A stretch of 23,256 nucleotides of DNA from JBBQXY01 sp051004815 (GCA_051004815.1 JBPCJY010000030.1:1-23256), one strand, 5' to 3'; counted from the stretch's first letter, positions 1 to 7,636 are shown. Made by a program: numbers and translations. Notes: generated by a model from the sequence alone, not told the origin.

Positions 1-146
1 TTTTTTTTTCCTTTCCTGTGGTGGGTCTCTCCCGCGCCCCCTTTTTTGGGTGGGGGTCTCCCCTCTTCCGTTCGCCCTGGTGAGAAGTGAACCGCTAGCC
101 CTAAATTCAATGCATATTGACGCAATCAATTGCGCTCCTACGTTAA
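1..146. other. Left-edge non-coding segment
   Basis: No gene is visible. The first 70 bases are a strand-biased run of T, C and G tracts with two similar blocks (GGGTCTCTCCC and GGGGGTCTCCCC) around a C5-T6-G3 core. I cannot assign them a role. Bases 119-140 carry a short palindrome ending in CTCCTACG that resembles the intergenic repeats near 7704 and 20064. This segment lies downstream of the ECF operon, but no convincing intrinsic terminator is seen. Confidence 0.4.
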
Positions 147-983
147 TTACCGTGCGACTATATTGACAACCACGGTGATGACGCAGAAGAGAATGGTGGC
201 TATTAGGATGACGATATCAAAACGTTGCATATGGAGGGCGCGCCGCTTGCTGCGTCGCCACCATCGGTTGGCTCCTCCATAGCAGCGTGCCTCCATCGCG
301 GTCGAGAGGGTTTCGGCACGGCGGAAGCCACTGATAAAGAGGGGAATGAGCAAGGGACCCATCTTGAAGGCACGTTGCACGAAATTGCCCTGATCGAAAC
401 GCACACCGCGAGCTGACTGAGCCTTTATCAGGCGTTCTATCTCCGCTACGAAGATAGGCACAAATTTGAAGGCAATGAGCAATACCATGACAAAGGCATT
501 GACGGGTATACCTATTTTTTGCAAGGGCGAGAGCAGAGCTTCCGAGCCATCGGTCAGGTCCACCAGCGAAGTAGTGAAGAGCAGCATGGAGGACAGGTAA
601 TAGAGAAAAATGACGCGCACGGTGATGGATGCGCTACGGATAATGCCTTCCCAGGAGATGTTAAAGATGCCCCATTGCCAGATCATGGTCGAGTTTTGGG
701 TGGGCGAATAGTAGAAGATGACCTCGATAATGTAAATGATGACGAGGAAGATGGCAATGACACGGAAACTGCGCAGGATGTAGGGAAGGGAAATGCGCGA
801 AGCCCATTGTAGAAAGATACAGCCGACTAAACAGAGGGCGAAGGCGGTAAAGCCTCCAATATAGGAGACCAGGGCGATGAGCAGTACCGCACAGAGCAAC
901 TTGGCACGCGGGTCCATGCGGGTGAGCAGCGAGCCATTGTTGATGTATTGTCCGAAAGCGATATCTCTGGAAAGTTCAATCAT
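147..983 (-). CDS. ecfT: ECF transporter transmembrane coupling protein EcfT
   Basis: This 278-residue integral membrane protein is the scaffold of an energy-coupling-factor importer, linking the substrate-binding S component to the two ATPases. Hydrophobic segments lie near residues 28-60, 73-93, 117-140, 160-182, 207-222 and 256-276. Between them is the long cytoplasmic coupling region carrying the two short Ala-Arg signatures of the family: S-A-R-G at 190-193 and E-A-R-C at 231-234. These dock into the ATPase grooves. Length is normal for the family. It is the last gene of a four-gene minus-strand operon and starts 10 bp after the EcfA2 stop. The ribosome-binding site is weak (AGAGA), so translation may be coupled to the gene before it. 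Family assignment is confident from the motifs and the context of two ATPases plus an S component. Confidence 0.93.
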   Translation of the reverse strand: MIELSRDIAFGQYINNGSLLTRMDPRAKLLCAVLLIALVSYIGGFTAFALCLVGCIFLQWASRISLPYILRSFRVIAIFLVIIYIIEVIFYYSPTQNSTMIWQWGIFNISWEGIIRSASITVRVIFLYYLSSMLLFTTSLVDLTDGSEALLSPLQKIGIPVNAFVMVLLIAFKFVPIFVAEIERLIKAQSARGVRFDQGNFVQRAFKMGPLLIPLFISGFRRAETLSTAMEARCYGGANRWWRRSKRRALHMQRFDIVILIATILFCVITVVVNIVAR

Positions 984-993
984 GGCATTATCT

Positions 994-1875
994 CTACTGT
1001 TGTGATGTCTTGATGATCGAATCTTGTGCGGCTTTCAGGAGCAAGATCTCTTCTTCAAGCTCGTCAATGTTTAGAAAATCGGTGCGCAACGTGGGAAAGA
1101 TTTCGCGCAGGGCGAGAGCAATTTGGGCTGTTTCCGGTAAGGTGATATCCAGGGCGGTCAATTCGTCAATGCGTGCCAGCACTTCGCGTGGGGTGCCACT
1201 AAAGGCGACGCGCCCCTGGTTGAGAATGACGATGGTATCAGCCAACTCAATCACATCTTCAAGGCCGCTAGAGGTATAGACAACGGTCAAGTTGTGCTGT
1301 TGCTTCAAGGTAACGATCAAATCGAGCAGTTCGCGCCGACTGCGTGGGTCGAGTCCGGCGGTTGGTTCATCAAAGATAATGACTTTGGGCTGTAGGGCGA
1401 GGACACCGGCGATGGCGACACGGCGTTTCTGGCCGCCGCTCAGGGCGTAGGTGTAGCGCAGGCGGAAATCTTCATAGGGTAAGCTGACCGCCTCTAACGA
1501 CTCTTTAACCAGGCGACGTGACTCCTCTAATGGTAGTTTTTTGCGACGTGGGCCAAACGAGACATCTTTGCCAACGGTATCCTCGAAGATCTGCGCCTCT
1601 GGGGATTGGAACACGACTCCCACTGTGGAGCGCAGTTGCTCAATATCAAAGGACGGTGTGCCAACGTCACTACCCTCAAAGAAAAATGTTTCTGGAGCGG
1701 GCTTAATCAGCCCGGCCAGCACATCGACCAGGGTTGATTTGCCCGACTTCGTTGGCCCCACCAGGGCTACAGTTTGTGTACTGTCGATGGATAGGGAGAG
1801 GCCGTGCAGTGCTTTGACCGCGAAAGGTGTCCCTTGCAGATAGGTGTAATGGACATTTTTCAGTTCTAAGAGCAT
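994..1875 (-). CDS. ecfA2: ECF transporter ATPase EcfA2
   Basis: This is the second ABC ATPase of the ECF importer, 293 residues. Walker A is GPTKSGKST at 40-48, the Q-loop glutamine is Q90, the signature LSGGQ is at 145-149, Walker B ends in D169-E170, and the D-loop GLDP is at 174-177. The switch (H-loop) histidine expected around 202 is missing: the sequence there is Y-T-S-S-G-L-E-D, with Ser where ABC ATPases have His. Its start codon lies inside the end of the EcfA1 gene (10-bp overlap), a sign of translational coupling. The C-terminal extension after residue 225 is typical of EcfA proteins. The A1/A2 naming follows gene order and is provisional. The His loss is discussed in the findings because it pairs with a D-loop change in the partner. 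Confidence 0.9.
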   Translation of the reverse strand: MLLELKNVHYTYLQGTPFAVKALHGLSLSIDSTQTVALVGPTKSGKSTLVDVLAGLIKPAPETFFFEGSDVGTPSFDIEQLRSTVGVVFQSPEAQIFEDTVGKDVSFGPRRKKLPLEESRRLVKESLEAVSLPYEDFRLRYTYALSGGQKRRVAIAGVLALQPKVIIFDEPTAGLDPRSRRELLDLIVTLKQQHNLTVVYTSSGLEDVIELADTIVILNQGRVAFSGTPREVLARIDELTALDITLPETAQIALALREIFPTLRTDFLNIDELEEEILLLKAAQDSIIKTSQQ

Positions 1876-2699
1876 AGGCCCACCTTCAATTGCTCAGGAG
1901 AAAGCACAACCTCTGGTAGCCCTGTCAGACCTTTGGCGCGGAGGCGTTGGCCCAGGCTTGTTACCAGGGGGACGGCTAAGCCGACCGCTTGTAACTCGTC
2001 GGAGCGTGTGAAGACCGCAGCGGGGGTACCATCCATCAAGACATTGCCCTCGTGCATGACGATAACGCGCTGGAAGGCTGTCACCTCGTGCATAAAGTGG
2101 GTGATGTGAATGACGGTGAGACCCTGTGTACTGGCTAGACGACGCACAGTTTGCAAGAGGTTGCGGGCGGTATGACCGGAGATCATGGTAGTTGGCTCAT
2201 CGAGCAGGAGATAGCGTGGGCGCATAGCGAGGACGCCAGCGATAGCGACACGCTGTTTCTGGCCGACAGAGAGTTCGCTGATGGCCATATCGGCATAGGC
2301 GGTGAGATCGAGGAGAGCCATGGCTTCCTGGATGCGCTCCTCTATTTCAAAGCGCGGTAGGCCCAGGTTCTCCGGCCCAAAGGCGATATCGTCGATGACG
2401 CTATTGGCGACAAGTTGATCGTCGGGGTTCTGAAAGACCATAGCGACGCGCTGGCGAATCGTCCAGAGGTCTTCACCGGTGGCAGTGGTGTGCAATCCAT
2501 CAATGATGATATCGCCACTGTTGGGGTGCAAAATGGCGGCAAGTAGTTTGGCCAGTGTGCTTTTCCCTGAGCCATTGTGTCCAATGATAGCGACGGTTTC
2601 GCCGGCATCGAAGCGTAAGTTCACGTCTCGCAAGGCCGGGGGAGCATCTTGCTCCCCCTGTGAGCTATAGTTAAAGGTAACGTTGTTAACTTCTATCAT
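1866..2699 (-). CDS. ecfA1: ECF transporter ATPase EcfA1
   Basis: This is the first ABC ATPase of the ECF importer, 277 residues. Walker A is GHNGSGKST at 40-48, the Q-loop is Q90, the signature is LSVGQ at 143-147, Walker B is YLLLDE at 163-168, and the switch histidine is H201 in ITHFMHE. The D-loop is abnormal: after D-E-P-T it reads T-M-I-S-G-H-T (171-177) where EcfA proteins normally have S/A-M-L-D-P. The conserved D-loop Asp is therefore absent. It starts 7 bp downstream of the S-component stop with a short AGTAGGT ribosome-binding site, and its 3' end overlaps the EcfA2 start. It should form a heterodimer with EcfA2 under EcfT. Confidence 0.9.
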   Translation of the reverse strand: MIEVNNVTFNYSSQGEQDAPPALRDVNLRFDAGETVAIIGHNGSGKSTLAKLLAAILHPNSGDIIIDGLHTTATGEDLWTIRQRVAMVFQNPDDQLVANSVIDDIAFGPENLGLPRFEIEERIQEAMALLDLTAYADMAISELSVGQKQRVAIAGVLAMRPRYLLLDEPTTMISGHTARNLLQTVRRLASTQGLTVIHITHFMHEVTAFQRVIVMHEGNVLMDGTPAAVFTRSDELQAVGLAVPLVTSLGQRLRAKGLTGLPEVVLSPEQLKVGLCS

Positions 2700-2706
2700 T
2701 TACCTA

Positions 2707-3309
2707 CTAATACCCAAGTTTGTCGCGTGACTTCGTTTCTGGAGCACGGACGACGCGACCCTGCACGATCTGGACAGCACCAGCAATAAGCATAGTCAGG
2801 ATGGCGGCGACGATGGCCTCTATGACGGCTTGAGGTATAATCGCCGGTACAAATTTTATAGGTAACAAATTACGCCAGACTGCGAATGTGAGCACAAAGA
2901 ATGTGTTCGTGGCCGAACCAAGGAAGCCAGCGACAAGGGCAGCCAGGCTCTTATTGAAACGCTGTAAGCCAGCATACACGAGCCATGAGACGAGACCGAT
3001 CAAAATGCGCGGCACGATGGCTACCAGTGGGTCTTTGAAAAGAGGGGATGTGGCGCGGAAGAAGCTGACCAGTCCGAAGACGAGGCCGGTAATCATACCG
3101 ACAATGGGGCCGCCCAGCACGCCGCCCAAAATGGTTGGGACGTGCTCAATGGTGGCAGCGGCGGTAATGTTAGGAATAGGAATAAATCCGATGCCAGGGA
3201 TAATACCCATGACGATGGTGATGGCCGCAAGGACACCCGCGACAACGATGCGGTAAGTTGTCAGGGACCAAGGGTTGGTGGTTGATGATTCGCTGGTAAC
3301 TTTGCTCAC
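2707..3309 (-). CDS. ECF transporter S component (substrate-specificity subunit)
   Basis: This roughly 200-residue hydrophobic protein should be the membrane subunit that binds the vitamin or cofactor and toggles against EcfT. I place the start at a GTG at 3309, because AAAGGAG sits 8 bases before it; the ATG 51 bases upstream lies in a leader hairpin and has no such site. About six hydrophobic segments are seen. The family-like stretch T-I-E-H-V-P-T-I-L-G-G-V-L-G-G-P is followed by a second membrane pair with N-P/D-P-L-V-A-I-V-P-R-I-L-I-G. It is the first gene of the ECF operon, so this is a dedicated (group I-like) system. The substrate cannot be told from sequence alone; pantothenate, folate, riboflavin or a thiamine precursor are all possible. 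A long leader suggests post-initiation control. Confidence 0.82.
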   Translation of the reverse strand: MSKVTSESSTTNPWSLTTYRIVVAGVLAAITIVMGIIPGIGFIPIPNITAAATIEHVPTILGGVLGGPIVGMITGLVFGLVSFFRATSPLFKDPLVAIVPRILIGLVSWLVYAGLQRFNKSLAALVAGFLGSATNTFFVLTFAVWRNLLPIKFVPAIIPQAVIEAIVAAILTMLIAGAVQIVQGRVVRAPETKSRDKLGY

Positions 3310-3496
3310 GAGAAGTGCTCCTTTGTAGCGATGAACGCGGCAACAGCATTGAATCGGCAAAAGTCGCCAATGACTTTTAATGGGAAGCTACGCGGAAAGT
3401 GCTACGAAAAAAAGGATAAAAGACTATTGCACGCACCTCCTTATACTGGCTAATGGGGGTCACAGCTTATTAAAGTATACGTGGGAGATGGGTTAC
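3310..3496 (-). promoter_or_regulatory. Leader of the ECF operon with hairpin
   Basis: About 160 nt separate the predicted transcription start near 3467 from the GTG at 3309. The leader holds a perfect 7-bp stem with a 6-nt loop at 3359-3378 (AAAAGTC / GACTTTT), an AAGGAGG sequence near 3434-3440 followed by only a few codons, and a T-rich stretch. I recognise no known riboswitch consensus (TPP, FMN, cobalamin, THF, preQ1). Such leaders often carry ligand control in vitamin transporters, so a regulatory role is inferred, not shown. Confidence 0.35.
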
Positions 3497-3502
3497 TGTC
3501 AA
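3474..3502 (-). promoter_or_regulatory. Consensus sigma-70-type promoter for the ECF operon
   Basis: Reading the minus strand, TTGACA (3502-3497) is followed by exactly 17 bases and then TATACT (3479-3474). This is near-perfect housekeeping sigma spacing and sequence, and it points into the S-component gene. Confidence 0.75.
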
Positions 3503-3602
3503 GAAAACTTGGTTGGTTGGGGCGGTTCATTTTTTGTGTCAAATATCCGCTCTTCCACCAGGACAAGCACCAGGCCCCCCATCTGCCGCCACGTCCTTAT
3601 TA

Positions 3603-3619
3603 CCTGCCCCCCAGGCAGG
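3603..3619 (-). terminator. Possible hairpin after rpiA
   Basis: CCTGCC and GGCAGG form a 6-bp GC stem with a 5-base loop, starting 10 bases past the rpiA stop. There is no U-tract on the minus strand, so an intrinsic terminator is uncertain. The rest of 3503-3602 shows nothing else I can name. Confidence 0.3.
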
Positions 3620-3628
3620 GTGTTGTCC

Positions 3629-4330
3629 CTACGACGATGCGTACAACACTTTGACTCCTTCTGGGCCACCGATAATGGCTTGTTCGGCCATGCCCAGGAA
3701 GAGGCCAGTTTCGACGACGCCAACGATACTTTTCATGCGGGTATGGATAGCGAATGGGTCGGTGATGCCCTGGGGGAAGATGCAATCGACGATCATGTTG
3801 CCGTTATCGGTAATATAAACCTGGTTGCCGAGTTTGCGCACTTGTATGGTGATGCCCAGGGTCTCTAAACGGCTCTGTACGGGTGCGAGAGCAAAGGGAA
3901 CGATTTCTACGGGCAGGGCAAAGCCCTTGCCGAGTATGGGAACCAATTTGGTGATGTCGCCGACGATCACAAAGCGGCGAGCGGTAGAGGCCACAATTTT
4001 CTCACGGAGTAGTGCGCCACCGCCGCCTTTGATGAGGTTGAGCTGGCTATCGATCTCGTCGGCTCCGTCGATGACCAGGTCAAGCTGGGGATGGGCGTCA
4101 AGGGTGGTGAGGGGGATGCCGAGGCTGTTGGCTAGCTCGCCTGTGGCATTTGAGGTTGGGACAGCCCCAACGATGCGCAAACCGGTTTGTAGACGCTGTG
4201 CGAGGGCGTAGACGAGGTGGGTGGCGGTTGAGCCGCTACCCAGGCCGATGACCATGCCATCTTCGATCAGTTGTGCTGCTGCGACTCCTGCACTATGCTT
4301 CCAGGAGTTCTGCTGAATATCTTGTTGCAT
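3629..4330 (-). CDS. rpiA: Ribose-5-phosphate isomerase A
   Basis: This cytosolic enzyme of the non-oxidative pentose phosphate pathway interconverts ribose-5-phosphate and ribulose-5-phosphate. The 233-residue protein has all family motifs: the phosphate loop GLGSGSTA at 29-36, V-P-T-S-N-A-T at 57-63, D-G-A-D-E at 88-92, and K-G-G-G-G-A-L-L-R-E-K at 101-111 with the catalytic glutamate E110. The start is set at the ATG of MQQDIQQ, with AAAGGGAA five bases upstream. The open frame continues 35 codons further upstream but has no ribosome-binding site, and that stretch covers the promoter. It is transcribed alone, in the same direction as the ECF operon, which has its own promoter. Confidence 0.95.
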   Translation of the reverse strand: MQQDIQQNSWKHSAGVAAAQLIEDGMVIGLGSGSTATHLVYALAQRLQTGLRIVGAVPTSNATGELANSLGIPLTTLDAHPQLDLVIDGADEIDSQLNLIKGGGGALLREKIVASTARRFVIVGDITKLVPILGKGFALPVEIVPFALAPVQSRLETLGITIQVRKLGNQVYITDNGNMIVDCIFPQGITDPFAIHTRMKSIVGVVETGLFLGMAEQAIIGGPEGVKVLYASS

Positions 4331-4372
4331 ACAGTTCCCTTTGGATTGTGTCTTTTTAGTAGTCTTGCCGAA

Positions 4373-4401
4373 AGTATAGCACTTGGGCGAAAAAAAGCCA
4401 A
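4373..4401 (-). promoter_or_regulatory. Promoter of rpiA
   Basis: On the minus strand, TTGGCT (4401-4396), a 17-base spacer and TATACT (4378-4373) precede the rpiA start by about 43 bases. The -10 is strong and the -35 matches at the key TTG. Confidence 0.55.
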
Positions 4402-4463
4402 GAGGGCTTGTCAACCCCTCAGTGCCGTGATACACTCTGCAAGTAATACAAGGCTAAACAATG

Positions 4464-4492
4464 TTGCTATTATGTTTGCCTGTTTGTATTTT
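4464..4492 (+). promoter_or_regulatory. Weak candidate promoter upstream of the receiver-roadblock gene
   Basis: TTGCTA (4464-4469), 17 bases and TATTTT (4487-4492) point toward the gene at 4718. If used, the transcript would carry the hairpin cluster at 4519-4626 in its leader. The match is modest and the region is AT-rich. Confidence 0.25.
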
Positions 4493-4518
4493 TTGATTGA
4501 TGTAGTGCTTTGACCCAC

Positions 4519-4626
4519 TTCATGTGAATGCCGCCTACGGCGGCGGGAAAGAGAGGGAGACTGGGGCACAGCCCCAGACCCCAGTCAAGGGGCGGCAGCC
4601 CCTTGCATCCCTGCTTTTTACATGAA
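4519..4626. repeat. MITE/REP-like element with three GC hairpins
   Basis: Three hairpins follow one another. The first is GCCGCC/GGCGGC (4530-4544, loop TAC), the second CTGGGGC/GCCCCAG (4561-4577, loop ACA), and the third CAAGGGGC/GCCCCTTG (4586-4605, loop GGCA). A competing 8-bp stem GACTGGGG/CCCCAGTC (4559-4586) excludes the second hairpin. The cluster is bounded by a 7-bp inverted repeat TTCATGT (4519-4525) and ACATGAA (4620-4626). The compact, non-coding, self-complementary build resembles small mobile intergenic repeats. It occupies most of the non-coding gap between rpiA and the next gene. Confidence 0.6.
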
Positions 4627-4717
4627 ATGAAGGGTGTCAGAGTAGTAGGGGGAACTGCTAAGCTCTTTGTGCTGGCAGCAGATAAAGTAGACAAAATCCA
4701 TTGTAGGCGGTAGAGCG

Positions 4718-6565
4718 ATGTCGGATCAAATGCGCATACTCGTGGTTGAAGATGATGAGCAGCTCAACCAGGGCATTGTCAATTCACTGCGCAAGGACGG
4801 GTATGTAGTGCAGGGTGTGCGGAGTGGAGCGGAAGCAATACGCATGGTCTGGTTGGAGGAATACGATGTAGTGATCGGTGATTTGAAGACACCCGGCGCG
4901 GATGGCTTTGAATTGCTACAGTGGCTACGTGCCTATCGCCCCCAAACCCGTATGATTATGGTGACAGCGTTCGGCTCCCCTGAGACGCGTACACAGGCGT
5001 TAGAAGCTGGTGTAGCAGGCTACCTGGAAAAGCCGCTCAACCTGCATCTATTGAAAGAGGAACTGCGCCGCCTGCTGCAACAAACGGGCTTCTCGGCGAA
5101 TCTCGACTCCTTCGACTTGCTGGACGTTATACAAATCATCACGATGAGCCGCAAGAATATCGCTTTGCTGGTGAATACCGGGATAGAGGAACGCGGAGTG
5201 CTGCGTTTTCAGGGGGGCGAGTTGATCTGGGCGGAGTATGGGATATTGCGTGGCGAAGAGGCTTTTTTTGCGCTGGCCGCGTATAAAAATGGCACGGTTA
5301 TTCATCAACCGTGGAATGAGCAGATTACACCCAATGTTACGCAACCCCTCGCACGCTTGATTCTTCAGGCACTACAGTACCGTGCCAAGTACGCGATGGT
5401 ACAGCAGTCGAGCGGTGAACATGAAGCTATTCGGCAGAGCATACCGCTGGGACACGCGTTGGATAATGATAGTCCTTTTATGGTGTTAGCGGAAGGGGAG
5501 GAGGGTTCTTTCATGGCAGATAGGAACCAGGGAAATGAACAAGGAGATGGTCCAGGCAATGGGAATGGCAGGGATGGTAGTAGTGGTAGCAAGGAATGGT
5601 GGCAACCATCTGAAAAAATGCCAGCATTCAACGCAAAAGGCAATCATGCGGAAAACGTAGCTGATACGGCAGTGACATCGAAGAATCCCAGGGTCTATGG
5701 GCAAACGCCGCCTCACGGGATCAACAAGACCAATGGGGCCAGTGGAGCTAACAGTGGAAATAGTGTGCCTGATACTGTGCATAAAACGCCTGGCGGTCAA
5801 AGGGAAGATCTCCCTTCGTGGTTAACTGAGCAACCAACCAGGGCGGATATGTCAATGCTGCGCCCTTCCGCGCTTTCAAATACTGCTAAAGTGCCGGCAT
5901 CCAAGCCGCCGCCAGCCGTATGGCAACCGACAACACCTCCTCCCCAGGGAAAAACCACTGGCCAGTTGCCACGTAAGCAAGCCACGGGACCACAAAAGAC
6001 GATGACGAAAAGCGGTGACATGGGCAATCGGCGTACGGGGTCGCCTGAATGGCAACCACCAGCGCAGACGCCAATACCGAGTGGGCCACTGCAAAGCCTT
6101 GCACAAGCAAGAAGGACGAGCGACGCCTTCGCATTGAACGGACAACAGGAAAGTGGGCCGATGGCCAGTACGGGCGCATTGGGTACGCCTCGTACACAAA
6201 AAAGGAACTACCCGGCCCTGGTGGCTGCCCTGCAAACGCTGGGATATGGAATCCCTGGCTTTGTTGCGGCTGCCGTAGTGAATATGGATGGGCAGCCAAT
6301 CGCGCAGGTCGCTGTGGATGAACTGGATATTGCGCATATGTGCGGCTACTTTAGCACTATTTTGCAGGGGGTGCTGCTGTCGCTGGAATATGGCAAGTGG
6401 GGGAAATATGAGGAGGTAGTGATTTCCAGTGCGGAGCGGCATATTTTGTTGCGTATGATAGATGAGAGTGCTTTTCAGGTGCTTATCACATCACGCGAAT
6501 CCGACCCTGGCGAGAGCCTGGAAGTGATGGCGAACGTCGAGGGTGCTATCGGTGCCGCATTGTGA
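4718..6565 (+). CDS. Response regulator with DUF4388 (PATAN) and roadblock/LC7 domains
   Basis: This 615-residue signalling protein has three folded parts. Residues 5-120 are a receiver domain with the acidic pocket E11-D12-D13, phospho-acceptor D55, T83 and K105 all present. Residues about 125-225 match the DUF4388/PATAN type (FSANLDSFDLLDVIQI, then a Gly-Glu-Leu-Ile-Trp-Ala motif). From about 498 to the end there is a roadblock/LC7-like domain (Y-P-A-L-V-A-A-L, G-I-P-G-F-V-A-A, then L-I/V-T-S). Between 240 and 490 is a disordered Gly/Asn/Ser/Pro/Gln-rich linker. There is no DNA-binding or enzymatic domain, so output is probably protein-protein, perhaps with a small GTPase of the MglA type; that link is inferred from roadblock proteins generally. 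The ATG at 4718 follows a modest AGGCGGTAGAG site. Confidence 0.85.
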   Translation: MSDQMRILVVEDDEQLNQGIVNSLRKDGYVVQGVRSGAEAIRMVWLEEYDVVIGDLKTPGADGFELLQWLRAYRPQTRMIMVTAFGSPETRTQALEAGVAGYLEKPLNLHLLKEELRRLLQQTGFSANLDSFDLLDVIQIITMSRKNIALLVNTGIEERGVLRFQGGELIWAEYGILRGEEAFFALAAYKNGTVIHQPWNEQITPNVTQPLARLILQALQYRAKYAMVQQSSGEHEAIRQSIPLGHALDNDSPFMVLAEGEEGSFMADRNQGNEQGDGPGNGNGRDGSSGSKEWWQPSEKMPAFNAKGNHAENVADTAVTSKNPRVYGQTPPHGINKTNGASGANSGNSVPDTVHKTPGGQREDLPSWLTEQPTRADMSMLRPSALSNTAKVPASKPPPAVWQPTTPPPQGKTTGQLPRKQATGPQKTMTKSGDMGNRRTGSPEWQPPAQTPIPSGPLQSLAQARRTSDAFALNGQQESGPMASTGALGTPRTQKRNYPALVAALQTLGYGIPGFVAAAVVNMDGQPIAQVAVDELDIAHMCGYFSTILQGVLLSLEYGKWGKYEEVVISSAERHILLRMIDESAFQVLITSRESDPGESLEVMANVEGAIGAAL

Positions 6566-6580
6566 TAGAGGATATACGTT

Positions 6581-6712
6581 ATGAGTGAAAAAACTTCTCC
6601 ACCAGACGAAGAAAGAAGAATAAACCGCCGCTCTTTTATTGTGGGAATGTTTATCGGGCTGGCATTCATTATTCTCTTCACGATACTCTACTATCATGGG
6701 TTAATCCAATAG
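6581..6712 (+). CDS. Small single-pass membrane protein (43 aa)
   Basis: A short frame begins at ATG 6581, with AGAGGA eight bases upstream, 15 bp after the stop of the receiver-roadblock gene. It encodes a polar, charged N-terminus (MSEKTSPPDEERRINRR) followed by one hydrophobic helix of about 20 residues and a short tail ending HGLIQ. The arginines before the helix predict the N-terminus stays in the cytoplasm. The spacing and ribosome-binding site suggest an operon with the gene before it. The last 12 bases overlap the convergent pspA-like gene. I do not recognise a family. Confidence 0.6.
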   Translation: MSEKTSPPDEERRINRRSFIVGMFIGLAFIILFTILYYHGLIQ

Positions 6713-7588
6713 GCGTTTCAGTTGGGCAATTTCCTCTTCCTTGCTGGTTGTTGGTGACGTGGGTGTGATGTCAGGGTTGACATATAGCCCCTGTCCTTTG
6801 TGGGCCTGATGAGCCTGGTTGTCGCCGTTGTCCGCGACCTGTTGCTTGACAGGGGTGTTTAATTGCGGCTGTGGGGGGATGAGCGGTGATGGCGGGGTAT
6901 TTCCTGCCTGCAAGAGCGGGGTTTGGCGTGTCGGTTTTTGTTTGTTCCTGATTTCACTCATCTGGCTTTCAATGACTTGATCGTCGGAAAGCTGATCGAG
7001 CTGGGCGGTGATATCTTGACCGTGTAACTGGGCTAAGGCGCGAGCGCGAGCTTCCGCTTCCATGACGGCATCTTGTGCGCGAGCGGCTCGTTCACGCTCT
7101 TTGGGGCCACCTGTTTTGCTCAAGGTGTCATAGACGCGCTGTTGGATGAGCGCGTTGCGCTTGCGCGTTAGCAGGAGGTCGATGGTGGTCTCAACCTCGG
7201 TAATTTTGGCTTCAAGCTGACGGAGCGCACCACGCATGGTCTGTACCAGTTGTTCCTGTTCCTTTTGGAGTTGCTGATATCTTTTTGCTTGCTTGAGGAC
7301 ATCATTGTAACGAGAGAGGGCTTTGCGGGCGGCATCATCATTGCCTTGTTGGATCGCTTGCTCTGCTTTTTTCAGCCACAGATCAGCCTCTGTCGTCTGT
7401 TCCTTGCTGCGTTTTTGCAGTTTATGGCTTTCAGCGATAGTGGTAGCAACCTGTGTTTTGACCTGGACCAACTGATTGCGCATATCAAGCTGTAGTTGGC
7501 GCAAGACTTTTTCAGGGTCATCGGCTTTCTCAACCATCGAGTTGAGGTTAGCTCCAAGTAATGTGAGCACGCGTTCCAACAAATTCAT
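6701..7588 (-). CDS. PspA/IM30 family protein
   Basis: This 295-residue protein is of the phage-shock-protein A / IM30 type, a peripheral membrane protein that oligomerises and stabilises damaged membranes. The N-terminal amphipathic helix and start (MNLLERVLTLLGANLNSMVEKADDPEKVL) match the family closely. Residues about 25-215 are almost all charged/Gln-rich helix, giving long coiled coils. The C-terminal 80 residues are Pro/Gln/Asn-rich and end in a short acidic-basic helix (EEEIAQLKRLLD). A ribosome-binding site AGGGG precedes the ATG. It lies 183 bp downstream of the flotillin gene on the same strand; PspA-like proteins and flotillins are often linked in Gram-positive-type bacteria. It may be co-transcribed or have its own promoter. 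Confidence 0.88.
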   Translation of the reverse strand: MNLLERVLTLLGANLNSMVEKADDPEKVLRQLQLDMRNQLVQVKTQVATTIAESHKLQKRSKEQTTEADLWLKKAEQAIQQGNDDAARKALSRYNDVLKQAKRYQQLQKEQEQLVQTMRGALRQLEAKITEVETTIDLLLTRKRNALIQQRVYDTLSKTGGPKERERAARAQDAVMEAEARARALAQLHGQDITAQLDQLSDDQVIESQMSEIRNKQKPTRQTPLLQAGNTPPSPLIPPQPQLNTPVKQQVADNGDNQAHQAHKGQGLYVNPDITPTSPTTSKEEEIAQLKRLLD

Positions 7589-7636
7589 AAATATATGTCC
7601 CCTATAGCTAAGATATAGGTATCAAGTTAAGCCATA

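Noticed and set aside
3310..3496. A known riboswitch (TPP, FMN, THF, cobalamin or preQ1) in the ECF leader
   Set aside because: None of the conserved core motifs of these classes could be found by eye; only a simple hairpin is supported.
4409..4414. TTGACA on the minus strand as the -35 of rpiA
   Set aside because: It lies 30 bases from the TATACT, far outside usable spacing; TTGGCT at 17 bases is a better fit.
4331..4435. A longer rpiA with 35 more N-terminal residues
   Set aside because: The extension covers the predicted promoter, has no ribosome-binding site, and RpiA proteins normally start at the internal Met.
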